This document shows, piece by piece, positions 1-9,263 of a stretch of DNA of 64,000 nt. The stretch comes from Schleiferilactobacillus harbinensis DSM 16991 (GTDB lineage Bacteria; Bacillota; Bacilli; Lactobacillales; Lactobacillaceae): assembly GCF_000425885.1 (NCBI RefSeq), contig NZ_AUEH01000005.1:34507-98506 (forward strand), read 5' to 3'. The notes under the pieces are model-generated. The model was not told where the DNA came from. It worked only from the letters and a program-made list of their open reading frames with translations, and made no database searches. A program made the position numbers and the translations under genes. Within the stretch, counting starts at the first letter, position 1, and each line of letters begins with the position of its first letter.

Positions 1-33
1 GGTATACGGTGCAGTAGAGAGGATGGATAACAG

Positions 34-2106
34 GTGAAAAAGAAATTACGCATGACGATTCGATACGTTGGCGTGGCGGCTGCGGCACTCTTAGCAGCAG
101 CTCCGCTGATCGCGCCAGCAGCCGTACAGGCGAGTACAGCTGGTGTTGTGGTCAGCAACGGCCAGCAACAGCCGAAGGATATGGGCAATCTGTATATTGG
201 TGCGCCAGCAGTAGAACCAGGCAAGGGATTGGCCAACGTGGCTGGTGATGATTCGATTGGGTTGACAAGTGGTGTGTTGGCACAATTATTAAAAGATTCA
301 GCTGCCGCATCCTATGTGAACGGTGATGATGCAACGGCGAACCAAAGGCCAGATTTGGCGGCACAATCTGAGCAGGGCCAGTTAAACCCCTGGTGGGAAG
401 CAATTCGCGAAGATTTAACGACTAATGGGACGCACTTGGTTGATATGAATCAGGGCGATCCCGATACTGGTGTGTTTGTGGCAAAGGGGGATTTCTACCA
501 AGCTATTCAACTTCTTCCTGATCAATCCGATGAATACAGTAGCTATCAGCAAGTACTCAAACAATTACCAGATAAAGTTCAAGGTACTGTGACCACAATG
601 GTGAAATCGGAGAAGTCCGGGTACATTGGTCAATCGAATCTTTATGCGCTATTCAATGATGGTGGAGGCAATCTCGGCGCTTATGCCACTTTCTGGCTGG
701 TCCGGCAATTGAATGTGATTCCTAAACCCATTGCTCAGTTAACATACAATGGGCAAGCACTCGCCGCTAACAAGGTCATTGGCAAAGATGTCCCCTTTAC
801 CGCAGCCGACAAAACAGCTTTTACCACTGGCAGCTCGGTTGAGGCCACTGATCAAGCCTATCAAAAGATGGTCCAGAGTGGCGCTTTAAAGGTCGCCAAT
901 GGTACATTGGCGGATGTATCACCGGCCGCGATTCGCACTGCGGCGGTGCAGGCTGGCGTCAAGTTCGTCAGCGATAATAGCAAGGATCCTGGCTACAATA
1001 CGTATAAACAGGCCGGTCAAGTGTTCACGATTCCAGTTACCGTCAAAAATGAAGATGGGCAGTCTGCCATGACAGTTAAATTACAAGTCACCACGCAAAC
1101 ACTGCAAGTGGCCTGGCACCAGGGCAATCAGTGGACAGTCAACGCCGAGGTTGGTGATACGGTACCGGTTGGGACATTAACGAAGAATTTGGGTGTCACT
1201 GTGAACGATAAGCCAGTGACTAAACCAAAATTTCAGGTGAAGGATCAGTCAGGTAAAGTCATCACTGGGAACTTGAATACGCAACAGGCTGGAGACCAGT
1301 AATATACGGTTTCTTACACATACGACGACGGCACCAATCCAGCTGTAACGATTACCCATGTGGTGATTTTGAAAGTCAGCAAGCACGTTGTACCGCCAGT
1401 AATCGTGGCGAAAGATCCGGTCTTCACGTTTGACACCGGCTTTGTTAAAGATCAGACGGTTATTCAGGGCGGATCATTTGATGAAACCGCCGGTATTCAT
1501 GCCTGGACGGACGCTGATCAGACAACGCCGATTCCCAGCAGTGATTGGCAAATCACTGGTCAAGTCAATACCCAGACGCCTGGGGTGTATCACTTAACTT
1601 ACACGATCACTAATCCAGTGGGCGGTCACACAGCGCAATTGCAGCGGCAAATCACAGTAGCAGCCAAGCTGACCGAGCAGGCGCAGCAAGGAGTTGTTAA
1701 AGTGACCAACAATGCTGGGGCAGTGCTTTATACCAATCCGGAAACGACCAATGCTGCCGGGCGGACGCTCAGTCGCCAAAGCAGTTGGCGGTACTTCGGT
1801 GTTGTGCGCGATGCCGCCGGTCAAATCGTTGCTTATGATTTAGGCGGTCATCAGTATGTTAAGGCAGTTGATGTGGCGGTACCGGCAAGCAAGCCGCAGA
1901 ATGGCGTCTTCACGGTACGGTATCCGGCCCATCCCAAGTGGGCAATCGCAGTCTATGATGACACCTTGCACACGCAAAAGTTGATTGCAGCGGGGTCAAT
2001 TTGGCAGACGTACGGCAGTGAAAAACTGGCCGACGGTCACTCCTACTACAATCTTGGTGGGCATCAGTGGGTCCGGACCGACTATGGTTACTGGCATACC
2101 AAGTGA
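34..2106 (+). pseudogene. SLAP-domain surface protein, interrupted by one in-frame TAA
   Basis: A secreted surface protein read from a GTG at 34. It has a basic N-terminus and a hydrophobic signal peptide ending near VQA-ST (about residue 34). The frame stops at a TAA at 1300-1302 and then continues open in the same frame to 2106. The 1303-2106 part carries an Ig-like segment and two C-terminal SLAP repeats, recognisable by LGGHQYV and LGGHQWV. SLAP domains bind secondary wall polymers of lactobacilli, so the stop would remove the cell-wall anchor and leave a freely secreted 422-aa fragment. A single CAA-to-TAA change would explain it. Readthrough or a sequencing error cannot be excluded. The passenger region (residues 40-330) is not a family I recognise. 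Confidence 0.8.
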
Positions 2107-2188
2107 TGCGTGAAACGATATGAATTTGACCCGGTACTGCGGTAATTCACGGTATCGGGTTTTAGTGACTCAAAATGGAGGAATGAAC

Positions 2189-4546
2189 ATGGCAGAAGCA
2201 CGCTTCTCAACACACTTTAATCAGCACGGAGCCTTGGTGAAACTAACTAATTCCCGCGACGCCAAACACATGAACTGGGTGGTCTCACCGGATTATCTCA
2301 CATCCGTCGGCTATCACGATGATGACAAGCTTTTTGGTGAATTTTCACTCTCAATCAATGGCCGTGACTATCGCAGCATTGATTTATCCCCGACTATCAT
2401 GGCGGCGGCGAATAAAACCACGGTGGACTACACTCTGCCGGACGCCCAGGTCGCTCTAACTTATACTGACCAGACCGATCGGCTGGTTTGGGATGCAGCC
2501 TTGACTAATACGACCGACAAAGCAGTTCAGGTCGATCAATTCTCAGTGTGGGCCTCACTGGCCTATATCATGTTTCGCAACAAAGACGTCCAGGTCAATA
2601 TGGACGACTCAGCCGCAGTGTTCCCGTCGATCTCCAAGAACTTTACCAAACTGGCGGCGATTCGACGGGGTAATGCTGGTCCGCACTTAGGGGTGTTCCA
2701 AACCGCTGGGATAGTGCAATCGGTGGGCACTTATAGCGAATGGACCAATCGTTTCTTCGACAATGTATCACCCTCACTGGACGGGCTGCTGTTTCACGAG
2801 ATCGTTTTGGCCGGGGGATATCCCGCCAGCCGGGCGCCTAAAAAGGATTGGATTTATCCCCATCGGCCGATTCAGCTGGCTATAGGGGAAACGAAGCATT
2901 GGCAATTCGTATTGACCGATTTTGATCACGCTGATGATTTTCAGGCGACAGCCTTGGCGTTGGGCCAGCCAAAGATTCAATACGCGCCGTTGGCTTTTGC
3001 CGATAAGCCAGTGACATTCAGCATCACATTGCCGCAGGGCAGTGCCCTCCAGGCACTTGCTGTGCGGTATAAAGCAGATGACGTGGTAACTGAGGATATC
3101 ACCGTTAAGTATCATGGTGGCCAAGTCACATTCACCCCAGTGGGGCTTGGCGAACACGAACTTCTCCTCACATTGGCCGACGGACGGCAAGATATGGCGG
3201 TCTTTAATGTGACGGCAGCTATCGATCAGGTTATTCAGCGGCGCACCCAGTGGCTGACGGATCATGCTTATTTAGGCGCCGAAGGAAAACCGGCTTACGC
3301 TTTTGGCCCCATTTCTAACCAGGGGGAATCACTGGGTAAGCTGAGCTTCATCTTGCAATCCAACCTATTGCAGCCCACGGCTGATACCGCTCGGCAAGTC
3401 GAAGCCGTGGAAGCCAGCGCTGTACATTACGTCCGCAATAAGTGGTTCCAGAATGGTGATTTCACTCAGCCAGTCAACTTGTATGGTGATTTCTATCGGG
3501 ACATGGATTTTGAATACATCGGCCACATTTATTACTTGCTGTCCAAGTGTCCTGCCGAGTGGCTCCATTTGGAATCAGCTAAAACGTATTTGCAATGGGC
3601 GGCACAAGTCTTCGAGTTGCGGGTTGATCCAGAGATGCACACAATTCAGCGGGGTAAAGAAGAAGCACAGATGCTGGGCGTGTATTTCCTATACATCAAT
3701 GATCTGCTCCATGACTTGAAAGACAAAGGATTAACCGAAGAGTATACCGTGATCAATACGTGTTGGCAGCGGGCAGTGCAACGGGTCGCCAAGGATAGCC
3801 CGCAATATAAGGCGGCGATTACGGAACATTTCTATGACAACGCTGGGTTTGGCCCAGCTACCGGGGCACTAGCTGCTTCAGACAGTCTGGCAGCGGCCCG
3901 CCGGTACGCTGAATTGTTGAAAGCCAACATTGGTTTCAGCAATGACTTTCGCGCTCAGGCCCCTGATCGTTGGTGGGAGGCACAATCGTATATGATCCAT
4001 GCATTGTGGGGCGGTATCGTCGCCGCATCCGCGTTAATGGCTTACGAGCACTTAGGTGACGCAGAATTACTAGAGGGTGCGTACCGAGCCACTGTCGGGG
4101 TACTCTACATGTATGATGCCAACGCCACGACAATTGATCGCCCCATGACCCCGGGGGAGGCAGCGTCAACTTATTCCATTGCTGGGCCCAATTTGAATCG
4201 GCCGGATCTATCCCGCAATCGGTTTGGCCAATCGGCATTTGCCAAAGACGGCGGTATTTTTTCTCGACTATTTCCCGAGGGCGATACGGGTGCTGCTGAT
4301 TGGGATATGGGTGAAGAAATGGCGGCGTATCTGACCGGCTTTGGTCAGAAAACCTACGTCTACGTGGACGATGCCAATCAGCTGCATGTGGTGAACGGCC
4401 AAGCTGAAAAAGTTGCTGCTGATCACTATCGAATCACCAGCGATGCCCCCTATATTCACGAATATCTGAACGTTCCGTACCACCAGACACTGCAAACAAC
4501 GGCAGCTGAAGTGACCTACAGCATCCAAGACGGTTTTTCTGCGTAA
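2189..4546 (+). CDS. Uncharacterised probable six-hairpin-type glycosidase (DUF5695-like)
   Basis: A 785-aa protein. The ATG at 2189 is preceded by GGAGG at 2177-2181 (spacing 7), which is better supported than the upstream start at 2120. There is no signal peptide, so it should be cytoplasmic. The N-terminal 270 residues look beta-rich, like the sandwich domain of GH15/GH65-type enzymes. The C-terminal half is Trp- and Tyr-rich with helical repeats and acidic motifs typical of an (alpha/alpha)6 barrel, for example EYIGHIYYLL and AADWDMGEEMAAYLTGF. My assignment to a DUF5695-like family is from memory of its general character and is tentative. It sits beside other plant-glycan genes, which suggests a cytoplasmic oligosaccharide hydrolase, but no substrate can be named. 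Confidence 0.6.
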   Translation: MAEARFSTHFNQHGALVKLTNSRDAKHMNWVVSPDYLTSVGYHDDDKLFGEFSLSINGRDYRSIDLSPTIMAAANKTTVDYTLPDAQVALTYTDQTDRLVWDAALTNTTDKAVQVDQFSVWASLAYIMFRNKDVQVNMDDSAAVFPSISKNFTKLAAIRRGNAGPHLGVFQTAGIVQSVGTYSEWTNRFFDNVSPSLDGLLFHEIVLAGGYPASRAPKKDWIYPHRPIQLAIGETKHWQFVLTDFDHADDFQATALALGQPKIQYAPLAFADKPVTFSITLPQGSALQALAVRYKADDVVTEDITVKYHGGQVTFTPVGLGEHELLLTLADGRQDMAVFNVTAAIDQVIQRRTQWLTDHAYLGAEGKPAYAFGPISNQGESLGKLSFILQSNLLQPTADTARQVEAVEASAVHYVRNKWFQNGDFTQPVNLYGDFYRDMDFEYIGHIYYLLSKCPAEWLHLESAKTYLQWAAQVFELRVDPEMHTIQRGKEEAQMLGVYFLYINDLLHDLKDKGLTEEYTVINTCWQRAVQRVAKDSPQYKAAITEHFYDNAGFGPATGALAASDSLAAARRYAELLKANIGFSNDFRAQAPDRWWEAQSYMIHALWGGIVAASALMAYEHLGDAELLEGAYRATVGVLYMYDANATTIDRPMTPGEAASTYSIAGPNLNRPDLSRNRFGQSAFAKDGGIFSRLFPEGDTGAADWDMGEEMAAYLTGFGQKTYVYVDDANQLHVVNGQAEKVAADHYRITSDAPYIHEYLNVPYHQTLQTTAAEVTYSIQDGFSA

Positions 4547-4551
4547 CCCGC

Positions 4552-4746
4552 TTATTCCTTTTCCTCAAACCGTTTCGTCAACGCAAAACTACCAAACAAA
4601 ACGATGATCAATACCGCAGCGATAAGCAACGCCGTGGTGTGGGTCATCGTTTTTTTGAATACGGCCCAAACCACGGCCAGCAGGCCGATCTGCAAGAGCC
4701 AGGCCACCGGGGACTGGCCGCCAACGGGTTTAAAGAGAACTTTCAT
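4552..4746 (-). CDS. Small two-helix membrane protein
   Basis: A 64-aa protein with two hydrophobic segments (about residues 15-30 and 38-56) and a charged tail, TKRFEEKE. It converges tail-to-tail with the glycosidase-like gene, with 5 nt between stops. Its start lies 26 nt from the end of the AraC remnant, and AAGGTG upstream serves as a weak ribosome-binding site. I do not recognise a family. It may once have been the last gene of the unit that began with the now-truncated AraC regulator. Confidence 0.55.
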   Translation of the reverse strand: MKVLFKPVGGQSPVAWLLQIGLLAVVWAVFKKTMTHTTALLIAAVLIIVLFGSFALTKRFEEKE

Positions 4747-4772
4747 AAGTAGGTAAGCACCTTTCTGACTGA

Positions 4773-4991
4773 CTATTCGGGAATGTCGCCATTCTCGGGG
4801 ATGTAATTGATTTTATCGGCGATCCGCTTAGGGATCGGAATCTGGGGATCGACATTGGGGTTATTCAAGTGGATGCGGCTGTTGGCCAAGCGGTACTCGG
4901 ACGGTGACAGGACGGTGGTGGCTTTGAAGTGGCGCATGAAGACCTTCGGATCATTGAAATAGGCCGCTTCCGCCACTTCATGGCCGGACGT
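4773..4991 (-). pseudogene. AraC-family regulator, 3' remnant only
   Basis: The last 70 or so codons of an AraC-type activator. The translation shows the second helix-turn-helix signature (SGHEVAEAAYFNDPKVFMRHFK, then SPSEYR) followed by an Asn- and Pro-rich tail. Homologous sequence ends at about 4988 and an in-frame TGA sits at 4992-4994, where GH127 sequence begins on the other strand. The sensor domain and first HTH are gone, so it cannot be functional. A divergent AraC/GH127 pair that lost its shared promoter and both 5' ends in one deletion explains the arrangement. Confidence 0.8.
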
Positions 4992-5497
4992 TCAAGCTGG
5001 GTCTGCGGATTCCGGGCTGGTCAGCTAACAATTACGCCTTGAAGGTGGACGGCAGGTCTGACGATGTCGTCAATGAAGATGGATTTGTATTTCTGACCAT
5101 CGACGATGAGAACGTCACTCTCGATTTGAAGCTGGACATGAGCGTGAAGTTCATGCGGGCCAGCAACCGGGTCCGGGCGGACTTCGGGCAGGTCGCTATC
5201 CAACGCGGTCCGGTCGTCTATGCGGCTGAACAAGAGGATAACGAAGCCCCGCTGTGGCTGTACAAGGTTAACCGCGGTGCCAAGACCGAAAGCCACTATG
5301 AAGCCGGTCTCTTGGACGGTGTCGAAGTCGTCGAAGTCGCTGCTCAGCGCGAACCAGAACAAGACGTGACGGATGATTTGTACACGGATGCCCCAGATGT
5401 ACCCGCTGAAGAAACGCAATTGACCCTGATTCCGTATTACGCTTGGGCCAATCGGGCAGACGGGCAGATGCAAGTTTGGCTGCAACGCGGCAGGTAA
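4985..5497 (+). pseudogene. GH127 beta-L-arabinofuranosidase, 3' remnant only
   Basis: About 170 C-terminal residues of a GH127 enzyme, the family that removes beta-linked L-arabinofuranose. Diagnostic segments are FKLGLRIPGW, VAIQRGPVVYAAEQ and IPYYAWANRADGQMQVWL, which form the C-terminal beta-sandwich. The catalytic (alpha/alpha)6 barrel, around 450 residues, is missing. Coding similarity starts at about 4985, directly against the truncated AraC gene. No start or ribosome-binding site fits the fragment. Confidence 0.82.
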
Positions 5498-5532
5498 TGG
5501 CCTAGACCAGAACGGTTGTAGAACATAAAGCT

Positions 5533-5590
5533 CAAAAAAATCCCAAGACGTACACAACGATTAATCATTGTATGCGTTTTGGGATATTTA
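5533..5590. terminator. Stem-loop between GH127 remnant and aldehyde dehydrogenase
   Basis: An imperfect inverted repeat pairs ATCCCAA near 5534 with TTGGGAT near 5579, with ACG/GCGT extending the stem. It is followed by an AT-rich stretch rather than a strong T-run, so it is a weak or bidirectional terminator. Confidence 0.45.
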
Positions 5591-5611
5591 TATACCAATC
5601 TTAACGGTTTG

Positions 5612-5641
5612 TTGCAAAAAGACGGTCGAAGTGATTATAAT
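5612..5641 (+). promoter_or_regulatory. Promoter of the aldehyde dehydrogenase gene
   Basis: TTGCAA (5612-5617) and TATAAT (5636-5641) are separated by 18 bp, giving a good sigma-A promoter about 50 nt upstream of the start codon. Confidence 0.65.
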
Positions 5642-5692
5642 GGAACAAGTGGCTAATGGTTACTACCACAATAAAAATTGGAGGGTCCAATC

Positions 5693-7066
5693 ATGGCATA
5701 TCGTACCGTTTATCCATATACTAACGAAGTATTGCAGACGTATGATCCAGCGACCGACGCTGAGCTGGAGCAGGCGTTGGCTGCCGGCCACGCTCTATAC
5801 AAGCAATGGCGGGATGCCGATCCTGCTCCGCGGGCGCGGATCCTGCGCCAAATTGCCGCGCGTTTGCGTGCCAAACGCACTGAATATGCAACAATCATGA
5901 CCCATGACATGGGTAAATTGATCGGTGAATCGGAGGACGAAATTGATTTGTGTGCGGCGATTGCCGATTATTATGCAGAACACGGACCAGCCTTTCTGCA
6001 ACCGCAACCGCTGCCAACGAACCAAGGCAAGGCGTACTACGTGCGGCAGGCGACTGGGGTATTGGTAATGGTGGAACCCTGGAACTTTCCGTTCTATCAA
6101 GTGATGCGGGTCTTTGCACCGAACTTCATGGCGGGAAATCCGATGATTTTGAAACACGCATCCATCACACCGGGATCAGCTGCAGCATTTCAGGAACTCG
6201 TGACTAGTGCCGGTGCTCCGGCCGGTGCACTGACTAACTTGTTCATGTCATACGATCAGGTCAGTAAAGCCATTGCCGATCCACGTGTGGCCGGCGTTGC
6301 GCTGACCGGTTCTGAACGGGGCGGCGCAAGCGTAGCCGCGGAAGCCGGCAAAAACTTGAAGAAGTCCTCTATGGAGCTGGGCGGTACCGATGTATTCATC
6401 GCCCTCGATGATGCGGATTGGAACAGGGTTTACAAGTTAGCTCCGGCCGCCCGGCTAGCCAATAGCGGTCAGGTCTGCACGTCCGCCAAGCGGTTCGTTA
6501 TTGCAGCCAGTCACTATGATGAATTCTTGGAGCATCTGAAGGCAGCGTTTGCCCTGCGCAAGCCCGGCGATCCCCTGGATCCGTTGACGACATTGGCGCC
6601 AGTATCGTCAGCGAGTGCGAAAAAGAAGATTCAAAGCCAAATTGATGAAGCAGTGGCCAATGGTGCCCAAGTCTATTATGGCAATGAACCGATTGATTTG
6701 CCTGGTCAGTTTGTCCAGCCGACCATTTTGACTGGATTAACGCCGGATAATCCGTTGTACAGCCAAGAAATATTTGGTCCCGTGGCCGAGGTCTTTAAGG
6801 TCGATAGTGATGATGAGGCGGTGGCCTTGGCCAACGATTCAAATTATGGTTTGGGCGGCGCTGTGTTCTCCCAAGACCAAGCTCGGGCAGAAGCGGTGGC
6901 AGCCCGCATTGAGACTGGCATGACGTTTATTAACCAGTCCTTGCGCAGCGTACCGGAATTACCTTTTGGCGGCGTGAAGAACTCCGGTTATGGCCGGGAA
7001 TTGAATGAATTAGGCTTTAGTACTTTCACGAATGAACATTTGATCGTAGCGGCACCGCAAGACTAG
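5693..7066 (+). CDS. NAD(P)-dependent aldehyde dehydrogenase, succinate-semialdehyde type
   Basis: A 457-aa cytosolic aldehyde dehydrogenase that oxidises an aldehyde to the acid using NAD(P)+. The ATG at 5693 has GGAGG at 5680-5684 (spacing 8); the start at 5678 would overlap that site. The N-terminus (YRTVYPYTNEVLQTY), the general-base Glu228 in SMELGGTD and the nucleophile Cys262 in SGQVCTSAKRF place it in the short GabD/Sad-like subgroup common in lactobacilli. Length is normal and the gene stands alone between a promoter and a terminator. The physiological substrate cannot be deduced from context. Confidence 0.88.
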   Translation: MAYRTVYPYTNEVLQTYDPATDAELEQALAAGHALYKQWRDADPAPRARILRQIAARLRAKRTEYATIMTHDMGKLIGESEDEIDLCAAIADYYAEHGPAFLQPQPLPTNQGKAYYVRQATGVLVMVEPWNFPFYQVMRVFAPNFMAGNPMILKHASITPGSAAAFQELVTSAGAPAGALTNLFMSYDQVSKAIADPRVAGVALTGSERGGASVAAEAGKNLKKSSMELGGTDVFIALDDADWNRVYKLAPAARLANSGQVCTSAKRFVIAASHYDEFLEHLKAAFALRKPGDPLDPLTTLAPVSSASAKKKIQSQIDEAVANGAQVYYGNEPIDLPGQFVQPTILTGLTPDNPLYSQEIFGPVAEVFKVDSDDEAVALANDSNYGLGGAVFSQDQARAEAVAARIETGMTFINQSLRSVPELPFGGVKNSGYGRELNELGFSTFTNEHLIVAAPQD

Positions 7067-7083
7067 CTGCGGTTTCCAGATGA

Positions 7084-7124
7084 CCCTGACATGCTTTGCA
7101 AGCAAAGTGTGCCGGGGTTTTCTT
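7084..7124 (+). terminator. Terminator of aldehyde dehydrogenase gene
   Basis: CCTGACATGCTTTGC and GCAAAGTGTGCCGGG form a mostly paired stem, followed by TTTTCTT. It lies 18 nt past the stop codon. Confidence 0.7.
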
Positions 7125-7225
7125 CGTAATGAGGCATATGGTCATGTACGCATCTTTCTGACAATTAGGTCACCTATACTTGTAACGTAACAAATTTTGA
7201 GCAACCTATTTTTGGGAGGATCGTT

Positions 7226-8752
7226 ATGACGAATAGAAATGGATTATTGCGGACCGGCACAGCGTTATTACTGGCGGGCACATTAGCTGCGGGGCCGGGT
7301 CCGGCGGTGGTCAGTGCCGCAGCAGCGGATAATGCGCCGGTCACGGTGGACCAGCAGGCAGCGGAGCCAACGGCGGCCAAGCAGCCAGCCGGGCAGGAGA
7401 CCCCTAGCCAAAAAATCAGTGAGACCCTGCGCTTTCGCCTGCAAAATGGTGCCCCAGCCAGTTATGGCACGCCATTGACGATTGAATTCTACGATGCTCA
7501 GGCCCCGGAGAAGCCGATCAGTACGAAAGAATTGGCGGCCACCCAGGACGAAACACCCACGGCAGCCAATTCAGAGATCACGATTTCTGACGCCGATGGG
7601 TTCCAACCCGGGAAGTCCTACGCCATCAAGCTCAAAGCGGGGGACGAGGCGTGGCAGGCGGTTCCGGGGACGATTGTATTCACAGCGGCGAAGGAGGCGG
7701 CACAGATCGACGTTGATCGATTTGCACTGTTAAAAGGGGTCAAACAGTTTCAACTGGTAGATGAAGCTGGGCAGCCGGTGCAAGCCGTTGTCCGGGCGAT
7801 TCCAAATATTGTCAACGGTGAGCAAGAAGCTGATATCCAGCAAAGTAATGAACAGGGGCTGGTCACTTTTTCAACCGCTGACGCGGGCTTCCAGCGGACG
7901 GTGATTTATCACCTGGCGGTTGAGGGATATACGTTCACTGATGGCGTACTGAATTGGAATCTGCTTGGGGGTGAAAAGGGGACCGACGTGACCAAGTTAA
8001 CGGTGGCTAAAGTCGACCCTCAGCCCGTACCAGTACCGGATCCGTCACCGGTTCCAGCGCCGCAGCCAGTACCAGCCCCTGACCCAACGCCGGCACCGCA
8101 GCCAGCCGACCCGCGCACCAGCGTCACTGGGGCGGTTTATATTGCCAGCGGCACAGCGCCCCAATATCACTGGGATGCCCAGACTAATCAGTTAACACCG
8201 AAAGACGCCGCCTTTGATTTGAACCAAGGAACGGGCTGGCAGATTGCGTGGCGGCTGGTAACGTCCAACGGCGATGTGTATTACAGTGTAGCCAATGACA
8301 GCTATGTCGCGGCCAAAGATGTGGTCCGCACGCAAGGCTTTCGGAAACTGCGCGGCGTGGTGACGGTGAACGCATCTGGTGCTGCTTTGCGGCAGGGTAC
8401 GACTGACTCGGACGGCGCAATCAGTCGGCAATTACCCGCTGGTTCCCAGTGGCAATTCTATGGGATTGCAAAAAATGCCGACGGTACCAGTGCGTATTTG
8501 CTAGGCGGCAATCAATGGATCAGCACGACCCAAGCAGACATCAGCAACGGCCGTACCCATGGGGTGTTTCGCGTAGGCGCCGCCGCAACGGAAACGGTTG
8601 ACCGCAACGGCCAGGCGCTGGCCCGCACCTTGCCTGCTGGTTCCGGTTGGCGCGTGGCCAGCCTGCGGACTTTCCACGGTCAGTTATATTATCAAGTGGC
8701 TGCCAATGTGTTTGTGCCGGCTGTGGCCGGAGCGTATCAAGCCCAGGACTGA
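7226..8752 (+). CDS. Secreted SLAP-domain cell-surface protein
   Basis: A 508-aa exported protein whose ATG follows GGGAGGA at 7214-7220. Signal peptide: basic MTNRNGLLR, hydrophobic core, probable cleavage after VSAAAA (about residue 33). Residues 60-260 hold two small beta-rich domains, possibly SpaA/Cna-B-like. A Pro-rich spacer follows (about 268-297, repeated PxPxPxP). The C-terminus carries three degenerate SLAP-type repeats, the middle one ending LLGGNQWI. SLAP repeats tether proteins non-covalently to the wall. The protein is the intact counterpart of the stop-interrupted SLAP gene at the left edge of the window. The function of the exposed part is unknown. Confidence 0.8.
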   Translation: MTNRNGLLRTGTALLLAGTLAAGPGPAVVSAAAADNAPVTVDQQAAEPTAAKQPAGQETPSQKISETLRFRLQNGAPASYGTPLTIEFYDAQAPEKPISTKELAATQDETPTAANSEITISDADGFQPGKSYAIKLKAGDEAWQAVPGTIVFTAAKEAAQIDVDRFALLKGVKQFQLVDEAGQPVQAVVRAIPNIVNGEQEADIQQSNEQGLVTFSTADAGFQRTVIYHLAVEGYTFTDGVLNWNLLGGEKGTDVTKLTVAKVDPQPVPVPDPSPVPAPQPVPAPDPTPAPQPADPRTSVTGAVYIASGTAPQYHWDAQTNQLTPKDAAFDLNQGTGWQIAWRLVTSNGDVYYSVANDSYVAAKDVVRTQGFRKLRGVVTVNASGAALRQGTTDSDGAISRQLPAGSQWQFYGIAKNADGTSAYLLGGNQWISTTQADISNGRTHGVFRVGAAATETVDRNGQALARTLPAGSGWRVASLRTFHGQLYYQVAANVFVPAVAGAYQAQD

Positions 8753-8771
8753 TTCGATAGTTCAATGACAG

Positions 8772-8799
8772 TTGACATTCCGCAAAATGGTGTTATGCT
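8772..8799 (+). promoter_or_regulatory. Promoter of the T-box/oppA transcript
   Basis: TTGACA (8772-8777) and an extended -10, TGT-TATGCT (8791-8799), with 16 bp between the hexamers. Transcription would start near 8806 and run into the T-box leader. Confidence 0.75.
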
Positions 8800-8804
8800 A
8801 TTTC

Positions 8805-9081
8805 TCAATTAAAGTGCAACAGAAAAACGGACTAAGTGAGTAGCCAAGACAGGACTGTACAGAAAACCCGGATTGCTGAGAGCGGGGTAGCCAGTCGCGG
8901 CGAATATGGCTTAGCAACCTGGCATACCGAACCGTTAGGCAAGGCTATGATGATTGGCGGCCATTACCCCGCACGCGGATGATTTCGTCCGTCGAGTGGA
9001 TCGTTTTTGACGATCAAGTGGAATGGTACCGTGGGGCAGCTCACTTCTAACTAACAAAAGTTAGAAGTGGGCTGTTTTTTT
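8805..9081 (+). promoter_or_regulatory. T-box riboswitch leader, probable tyrosine specifier
   Basis: Visible parts in order: stem I base CTAAG (8832-8836) with CTTAG (8910-8914); loop-E strand AGTA (8839-8842) facing GAA (8902-8904); codon TAT at 8905-8907 followed by G; a distal loop with GATTGCTGAGAGC; the T-box core GGAATGGTACCGTGG (9020-9034), whose TGGT would pair with a tRNA ACCA end; then an intrinsic terminator (stem 9038-9074, T-run 9075-9081). Uncharged tRNA should stabilise the antiterminator. GAA-TAT suggests tRNA-Tyr; shifted readings (Asn or Met) are less likely but possible. It controls the OppA-type lipoprotein gene downstream. Confidence 0.85.
9038..9081 (+). terminator. T-box regulated terminator
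   Basis: CAGCTCACTTCTAACT pairs with AGTTAGAAGTGGGCTG around a short A-rich loop, followed by seven T residues. Its 5' arm adjoins the T-box core, as expected for mutually exclusive antiterminator and terminator folds. Confidence 0.85.
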
Positions 9082-9094
9082 GTTAGAGGGCGCA

Positions 9095-9192
9095 GGCCGA
9101 CGGTTAGCGGCGTAGGCATAAGGACCAGGATGCAGAAAACCCGCACTTAGGTTTTATGCATCCTGGTCCTTATGCCCTAGCCGCTGTCGGCC
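9095..9192. repeat. 98-nt long imperfect hairpin between T-box and oppA
   Basis: The arms 9095-9140 and 9151-9192 are nearly complementary over about 42 bp. Perfect blocks include GGCCGA/TCGGCC, AGCGGC/GCCGCT and GGCATAAGGACCAGGATGCA with its complement. The loop is about 10 nt. There is no T-run, so it is not a simple terminator. It could be a small palindromic mobile element, a double-stranded RNA processing site or a stabiliser of the oppA message. Confidence 0.8.
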
Positions 9193-9263
9193 GGAGCCCG
9201 TTTCGGCGAGACAATCTAATCGGTGAAAGTTTTTTTGTTGGCAGCACAATTTGGAGGAATGAA

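Noticed and set aside
5039..5497. 152-aa open frame taken as a stand-alone gene
   Set aside because: The coding similarity to GH127 begins 18 codons before its ATG, no ribosome-binding site exists, and it is only the terminal domain of a larger enzyme.
8808..8822. Resemblance of AATTAAAGTGCAACAG at the T-box start to the IS30 terminus near 63820
   Set aside because: The shared stretch is about 12 nt with no transposase remnant or second repeat nearby; it may be coincidence.
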